Part shown: in pieces, positions 27,401 through 35,672 of the stretch
How the letters are laid out: every line of letters begins with the position of its first letter
Position numbering within the stretch: the stretch's first letter is position 1
From: Apoda limacodes
Taxonomy: Eukaryota > Arthropoda > Insecta > Lepidoptera > Limacodidae
Direction: 5' to 3'
DNA length: 64,000 nt
NCBI GenBank assembly: GCA_946406115.1
Contig: OX291549.1
Span: forward strand, 21,909,901 to 21,973,900
Translations under genes and position numbers: made by a program
The notes under the pieces: model-generated
Database searches by the model: none
Told to the model about the DNA's origin: nothing
The model's input: the letters and a program-made list of their open reading frames with translations, nothing else

Positions 27401-30400
27401 TTACTTATTTAAAAATTAAACGGTATCAAACGCGTTGTTATTTGGTAAAATCGTCCTCTAGAGTTCACAGAAACTTTGTTTCACAATTGATGTGAGATAA
27501 TATTTACAGGTGAGGGTGGCAAAAGATCGCAAGAAAGGCGATAAGATCGTGAGTGACAGTCAGGAACGTGCGTACTGGCGCGTGGCTCGGCCGCCCCCGG
27601 GCATGCCTAGTGCGCTGGAACCCTGCCCCGTCCCTGTGCGCAACCGACACCCCCGCACCAAACAGCGCACAATCCACCAGCTCACCAGGGAGGTATGCAT
27701 CACACCTTCGATCCTTCCATCGTACCTTTATCGTAAAACTGACTTGAGGGTTCCCTAGATCAAATTCGAGTTTTTAGGTTTCCGCACCAAAAGAGTGCCA
27801 ACAGAGACCTAATACTAAGCATACGCTGTCTCTCGGTCTGTCTATCCGTCCATTGGACCGACCTTTTAATCTTTGAGATCAATGTAGGTAGGAGAGTGAG
27901 TTTTTTTCAATATATACGATTTTATGGCGGATTTCCCTTCATACAGTTGGCCATCGAAGACGTCTAGACAGATCAATCGTGTGGTGTGTTGCGTGTCGAG
28001 ACGGGGGGTTTAAGTAGCCTATTTCATCACATATGGCAATGACTGTCTAAACGTTGTCGGATTTTCTTCAACATCAAACGCAATCATTGATTGTATCCTT
28101 TACTTAGAAGGTCATTGATTGTGTCAATAAAATTAATATTAATGCATTTTACAATGGATATACAAGACAACTGATACATATAGGCAGGTACCTACTTATA
28201 TATTTTGTAAATACATACATATTATACATAGAAAACATGCAGATTCAAGACAAACACAAATGTTTGTCCTGTGCGGGAATTAAACCTGAGCCCCTCGATT
28301 CAGCAGCCAGTCACTGCTGCCAAATAAGCTAGCAATATACCTAATGTTTCCAGATTGAACACCTAAAAGCGAGCCTGGATCGCACGAGAGTGAAGACTTC
28401 AATTGCCCTAGAGGCCCTGATGGCCTACTCGGAGACCTTCGCTCCCTACGATGCCTGGCTCACTCCACCGCAGCCTTCCAACCCTTGGGTCAGCGATGAC
28501 ACATTTTTTTGGCAGATCAACAGTCCCATGTAAGTATGCTGTAACGTTTACGCTTATAGCATGTTTAAATAGTTTTTACTTAATCATATCTCAGTTAAAA
28601 TTAACAACAAATTACCTATTGGTAATTTGAAATCAGATATATACCACATTTTCAACCCAACACAACCAGTGTTGATTAGATCCTCGCCAAACATATCCAG
28701 GTTGGCCCAAAAGTGCTTTGGTAACTTAAAAATTTAAAAAAAAAAATCAATAGGTACAATATACATATTTTGTGTATTTGAATACAAACCTTACTTCACG
28801 GGATTTTTTTAACGTTTCTTTATCTTAGAAGTAAAAAACTCTAAACTTTATAGACAAAATCCATTAATAAAACCAACCGGAAGTCTCTTGATGCCATGAA
28901 AGAAACTAGTTCAATATCACAGAGCCGACTTGCAGCGCAGACATCGACATTTTCCGAATTCACCAACGGGCACACCAGTTATGTGATCATGACAGATAAC
29001 ATATTCAAAAAATTATCCCCTGCAAACCTTTTTTTTATGAATTTTAAACAGATCTAAAGAATTTTGGGCCACGCCCTGTATGAAACTGATGCGGACGACA
29101 ACCTGGTCTTTCCTGGCCACTATTTATCTTCGAGTATGGAAAAATCGATACTCTAAAATCTAAATCATCTCATATCATCTATGTTCTTTGAACACAACAA
29201 ACCTTTGTAACCAGAAATTATAATGATGATAAATAATGTTTATTTTAAAATTTTAGAGTAGAGACTCCAAGTGATAAGCGCGTGCAACGATGGGCTCTGT
29301 CGATTGAAGAGCTCCTGTCAGACCCCACTGGCGTCCAGGAATTTACGAGTTTCCTTCGTAAGGAGTACTCACACGAGAATATCCGATTCTGGATGGCCGT
29401 GACGGATCTGCGGCACAGCGGCGTCAAGCAGATACCAAAGAAACTTGAAGAAATCTATGAGTCAGTACTTAGTACTTAGTTCGTTTTAAACTTGCTATTG
29501 CAGCTATTATTACTAACATATACCACCAGTGGAAGGGATCTAAATAGATTTCCCCTAAAATTTTATATTTGTGTACCCACTAGTACATCAAATCTAGGGT
29601 AAGTTCTCTAAACTCGTGTTTTTGGGCCCAAAATGTGATCTAAGTTTTAGCTGTCGAGAGACGAGATGTCCTTTTATAGATTTTGGCCCCGAGAACGCAA
29701 GACGCGAGTAAATAATTACTCCAGACTTCTCTTAATAGGCTGGCTACAAGATGTTAGTATTGCATCATCTATTGTAGCTCGTAGGACAAATCCGAGAAAC
29801 TTTTTTTATGTTTTTTTATTGCATACTGTTAATCTTAATGTATTTTGGATTAAAAAGACGGATACAATCTAGCTTAAGTGCAGATATATATAACAAATCA
29901 AAATGCATTCCTACAAATGTGCTGTATTTAATGCTATATCCTTAATATGATCTGGCACTCCGCGTTCTATCGCGGCATAGGCGTATTCAGTATTTTTTTT
30001 TTGGGGCACGTTAGTCCATAGGTTTCGGTAAAACTTAATACATATAAAGGATTTTTAATATAAAACTTCTACTATTTACATAAGAATTTTCATTTCAAGG
30101 GGGTTTAACCCCAAAAAACTCCTACACGGTAAAAACAGATTACTTTAAAAAGGCAAATTGCTTTGTATCAAAGCAAATTCATTAATTCCAAGAAAATTAT
30201 CCTCTCTCTATAGACGTAAGAGAATATTTACTTAGTAAAAGTAAAAAAAAACCAGAAAATATTTATTTCTACCAAGACAAAAAATATTCAATAATATTCA
30301 ATGCAAAAAACCAAAAAAATCAAATGAATTGAGTCCAAGATAAGATATTCTTTAACTGAAAGATGTTTCGATTTCCATTAAGGAAATTTTTTGTTAGAAT

Positions 30401-33400
30401 AAGAAATATTATTCTTATTTCTAGCAATTAGATTTGATTAATTGATTCTTCCGAGTAGGTAATAAATATTTTTGTTTGAGAATATGCAATGACAAATAAA
30501 GGTACTTATATACAGTACCGACGATTCCAAAACTCCATAGTTAGAGATAAATAAATAAATATTTTTGGACATTACACACAGCGCCGTTTAGCCCCAAAGT
30601 AAGCAAAGCTTGTGTTATGGGTACTAGACAACGGATATAAATACATACATATCATACATGAGTACACCCAGACTCAAGACAAACACAAATGTTTGTCCAG
30701 TGCGGGAATCGAACCCACACCCTCTGCACGGCAGTCCGTCTCACTACCAACTAGGCTGCGAAGGAGTCTAACTGCGTTCTTAATAAGTTTCTGTGACTAT
30801 TGTATTTTGTTCGAATTGATTCATCAATGATTTAATTATGAAAGTAGTCATTAAATTATAATAATTATAAACAGCGCGTTCTAGCTTAGTGTCAATAACT
30901 GTACAACACCATCTGTTGATATTATTTAGATTTATCTAAAAAGGATTAAATTCTTGATTTGAAAGAAGTCCATCTTTTTTACTGAAATAAAACTAAATCT
31001 CCAAATAAGCATATAAATCTAAGAATAAAATGGTATTAGAAACAGATGGGTTGTAATTTTATAACAAAAATATGTTTTTGATCTGAGAAAATATATTTTT
31101 GGAATAACTTAATATTTTGAGAAAGTACTCCGTCTTGTAAAGAGAAATACTTTTTATCTGTGTAATGCTCATGGCTCATTATGGCACATAAGAATAATAA
31201 ATAATACGAGTTATTTGCCAATTTGCTAATGGTCCAAGTATTTACCAAATTAATTTAAATGATATAACATTTGCAGTGAGTTCCTGCGAGCGGGTGCACC
31301 ATGCGAGATAAACATTGACGGAGCGACGGCGGAACGCGTGGCAGAGAGCATGCGTGTGGGCTCGCGGTTCGCGCTTGACCATGCAGCTGATCACGTCTAC
31401 TCGCTGCTGCTCAAGAAGGACTGCTACCCGCGCTTCATACGTTCTGACCACTTCCAGCGACTGCTAGCCGAGGGTCGGACCGTGTTGCAGAAGAAGGCCA
31501 AGTATGATTGTTGATACCCATTAATTGTCTGAGCATCTTCCATAAATTATGCGAGGAATGTTTGAATCATGCCTATTGCTACTTTCTATCATCGCACTGC
31601 CCGCCATCGCCAGGGAATTCAACCTCACAGTTTGGGAGCTAAATGGTCACTGTGCCACTGTACACTGTGCGGTTACTTTTTGGCGCGAACGTTTAGTTTA
31701 TGGAATGAGCTCCCGAAGTTTGTGTGCGCGAACTGGCACACTGCAGACCTAGATATTTAATTCTAGAGCACGTCTTCAAAATTTCATGGTGTTTGATTTG
31801 TAAGTGTCAAAAATACGTGGGAAATTCATTTGTATGAAGAGGTCTGCGAGACGCCGCGAATCGTATTCTCTTAATTCTATCAAAGTCACTGTGTTGATTA
31901 TTATGTTATTACGAGTGTGCAGGCAGATTACCTTAACCATAGCTTAACATCAGGTGGCTACCGAATCAAAATGCGATTTCATTATTACCATTGCTTTCTA
32001 TTTTATAAGTATGTACTGCTGAAGGTCGTTTTTCGTACCTCAATGCAAGGGCTGGAATCATGTTATTCGGTTAAAGTGGGTGGGCAATTCTATTTCTTTA
32101 CACTGGTACCTAAAAGGCCATTATTCGTTATTTGCCTTCTAAATCAGTTATAGATTATTTTACATTCCAAAATGACTTTCATAATTCGACTTGACTTATA
32201 CACCTTTATCTCATATTTCATTTGTCACATTATGACAATAAGAGCAGACAGAGCAGCATCAAAACTAGAAAAATTACATCCATGATTTAATAAATTTACC
32301 TCCACATTTATATTACATTGAAAAAAAATAACAACTGGGCAATTGTAACATTTAAAGATTCTTCAACTTCGGAGCTCAGGCAAAGAAGAAGCCTGGTTCA
32401 ACAAGTGGCAGCGGCGGCAGTGTGAGTGGAGGAGTCGGGCTGTCGCGTCGGCGCGGCTCTGACCGCTCGCTGTCGGGCTCCGCGCACGAGTTGGCGGTCT
32501 GTGCTGCACAGCCACCACGCGCGCCTGAACCTCCGCCTCATAGCCACTCGCAGTCCAACCTTTGTGACATTCCATTCAGGTAAGACAAATTTTCCGTAGC
32601 TACACACTCGTATGTAGTAACAATGTATGTAGTAATATCGTATGATATCTAACACTTGAACATTTGCTGCAGAGACCCTCTTGACGATGATACGGGTGAT
32701 GTGCTCCCTTGGGAGAGTTCATCGCGTGAGGTGTACGGTGGTTCACGTCGTCGGCAGGACTCTGCTGCAGACTCTGGGAGCTCGTCCTCTGACGTGAGCT
32801 CTGCGATGGCGGTGGTTGAGCGAACCCGGCGTCTTCCACAGCAGAGTACGCTGGACGGCGGACTGCGAGGCGCACCACCGCCGCTGCGCCGGCTGTCAGC
32901 CGTGGAGCCTCGGCATCTGGCACCACTTGCCTCACCGCCGCACTCTCCACGTCCCGCACCTCGCCCGCCTCCTGCACCCGTTGCTCCCCCGCACCCTACA
33001 CCTACCATCAGCGTCAGCTCGGCGCCGGACGAAGAGTCTGCTGACTCACCGGATGAACCTCGTTCCCTGGCGCACACTGATGAACCCTCGTCGGTGTTCG
33101 CCTCCGCTGACGCTACCCCGACAGAACCCTCGCGGACAGCTCTAACCTCTGTCCAAGAGCGTGGAATACTCTCCCTCGATAAAACTGTATGTTCTTCTTC
33201 AAATCCTAGTTGTGATGACTGTAGTGCTGAACTTTCAAACGTAGAAGTGAAAGTGCAATCCGAGTTCGAACCTTTGATTACTAGTCCTCAATCAGAGGAA
33301 CTGCTAGAAGAGTCGACTATGACGGACATAAAACCGGAACCTAAAGATTCCAATCAGACAAATTCGAATAGTTTTGTTATTGCGCGAAGGACGCTTTCCA

Positions 33401-35638
33401 AAGAAATATCAACGACGAATGAAATAAGTCCGGCCTCAAATAAAGATACGAGTAGAATCGGTGATCTTCCAGATAGTTGCCCCGAGAGAGAAGGCTCGTT
33501 TCCTGTTGAGGATGTGACGGAGAAGAATCTGATAAGTGGTGCGCCGAGTGAGGCATCAGTTTGCCCGGCGCTAGACGCAGACGATACGGATCAGATGTCG
33601 CTGCCTCGACCGCCGGTAGCCCCGCTTGCAGAGTGCGAAGACATCGGGGTCGACGAAGATAACGTAGATAAAGTGCCTTCGGCGCCACTGCAGAGGATCT
33701 CGGGGGATTCCATAGGGGCGTCCAAACCGGACGCGACGAAAAACGTTGCTCACGAAGATGACCTATCGTCGGAATCCAATATTGTTAAGTGTGATATTAA
33801 AAGCGACATTGTTGATCGTAGACAGCGGAACGACATATGTCCATGGGAGGACGAGTAAGTACTCGTGAGTTCAGACTTAGAGCAGTTTTTGTTGTAGAAT
33901 TTGTTTTATTATATTGCATGTATGATTTATTTTGCACGCGTTTGTTTTTTTTTTCAGTGCTAGATGATTTGTAAATAGCATTCTTTTTTTTGTATTTAAG
34001 CACGGAGAGAACAATAGTGTAAACATATTGTGTGCATTATAAAATAGAATAAAAAATAAGCTTATATTTATTTTAACAGCTTGCATTAAAATTTTAAGAA
34101 CATTGTTTTTTGTGTTATTTTTATAAAGTAACGGGAGTAATGAAATCCAAATGCACAATCATTTATAAATTTGCAAAATTCACATTGGCAGAAGCTTGTA
34201 TTTACATTTTGCATATGATTGACTACAATTATTCCATTTAGGTAAGCCGTACACATCAGGTTTGACCATCGGATTCCCCAATTTCGTTATCAAATCGCAC
34301 TCAAAGGAGTCAATTCTGAACTAAAGAGCGATTCACCAGCCACCGTCGGTACACCGATTTGTACCGAAAAATTACCCTAGACAATTAGTCGGAAGAACTA
34401 CATAGGTAACTACGTTAGTCATCCTAGAAGGATAAGACAATGCATAAGCAAGCCATCAATGGCACCTTTGAATCGCTAAAAGTGGCAAAGAAAAAAACAA
34501 CAAAAAAAAACAAATGTATTAGTCGTAGCCTGTCGTACCAACTAAAAACTTTCAATCAATTTTGAGATTTATTAGGTTAAAATACAGTAAAAAATTCTTA
34601 GAGTGGCAAATTCAGTTAAGTTGTCTAAACTGGCTAGCTAAGCTCTTTTGAACGAACATGCATAGATGTATAATTTGTAATGCAAGTTGGGTTTCACAAT
34701 TTTCGTGGCGTTTATTATATTATTATGGCATTCGCCTAATTTAGCTCCGCTGAGAGCGGGAAGCTTGGTTTGTAGCAAGTCTGATGAAGATCTCATAATT
34801 TTTACCTTATCAGATTCATCACAGCCTGTAAACGTCAGCTGCTGAATGTGAATGTAGATGGGGAAATCCCCCATTAGTGAGGTACCGTAAGGCATAAAAC
34901 TTGTAAAATCTCGGAAACCAGGGAAAGTCATTGAATCTTCATAAAAACTGTTGGACTAAATTGTTAAAAGCATAAATAAAAAATAACCGTAATTTATAAC
35001 AGCAATTTACTGAAAAATGAGAAGGACAAGGGGGAAAAATGTTTACAGCAAAGATTTCAATTTGATACCAACAAAAAACATATTTGCATAGTAACAGTGT
35101 TATTTATTAATATTTCGTAAAAATAACAAGTTGAAAAATATCCGATGACCGACCGCTGTCATCAGAAATTACTACCATTTAACCACTAAACACAAGCTAA
35201 AAAGTAAAAGCTCAATGTACGAAATTCTTTGTGCTTCGCGTCCGTGCTATATATACATTACTAGGTAGGTACATTATTGTCGTCGTTGCAGATCTCATTG
35301 ATATGGATTGTAGGTGAAGGATTACTACAACTGTTACCATTGCATTCTTAGCTAACAGCTACAGTGCAATTTAATCCACTTTTTTTATACCACTAAGGTG
35401 GCAAATAAGCTTGCGGTCCGCCTGACGGTAAGCGGTTTCCGCAGCCTATGGACGCTTGCAACACCTGGGGCATGGGACGTAAGACCGTTTTACCGTTTTG
35501 GTACGGAACCCTAAAAAAGAGGCGGTCTCCCACATTATGATGTTTCATACACACCGTTTCTAACCACTGGTTAATCCCTTTGGGAAATAAAAACAGCGAC
35601 GTTATACATACATACTCGAACATACATACATACATACA

Positions 35639-35672
<34 letters not shown>

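Noticed and set aside
32377..32579. CAG at 32377-32379 as the acceptor of RGS7 exon 9
   Set aside because: With the phase-2 donor at 31502 this gives a stop after about 15 codons; TTTAAAG at 32351-32357 keeps the frame open.
32656..32672. Met at 32656 as the start of a separate 400-residue protein
   Set aside because: The acceptor at 32668-32672 and the phase match with exon 9 place this Met in the intron.
32649..33077. 142-codon minus-strand ORF rich in Gly/Arg/Ser
   Set aside because: It is the antisense of RGS7 exon 10, whose GC-rich composition removes stops. The plus strand has phase-matched splice sites and the minus does not.
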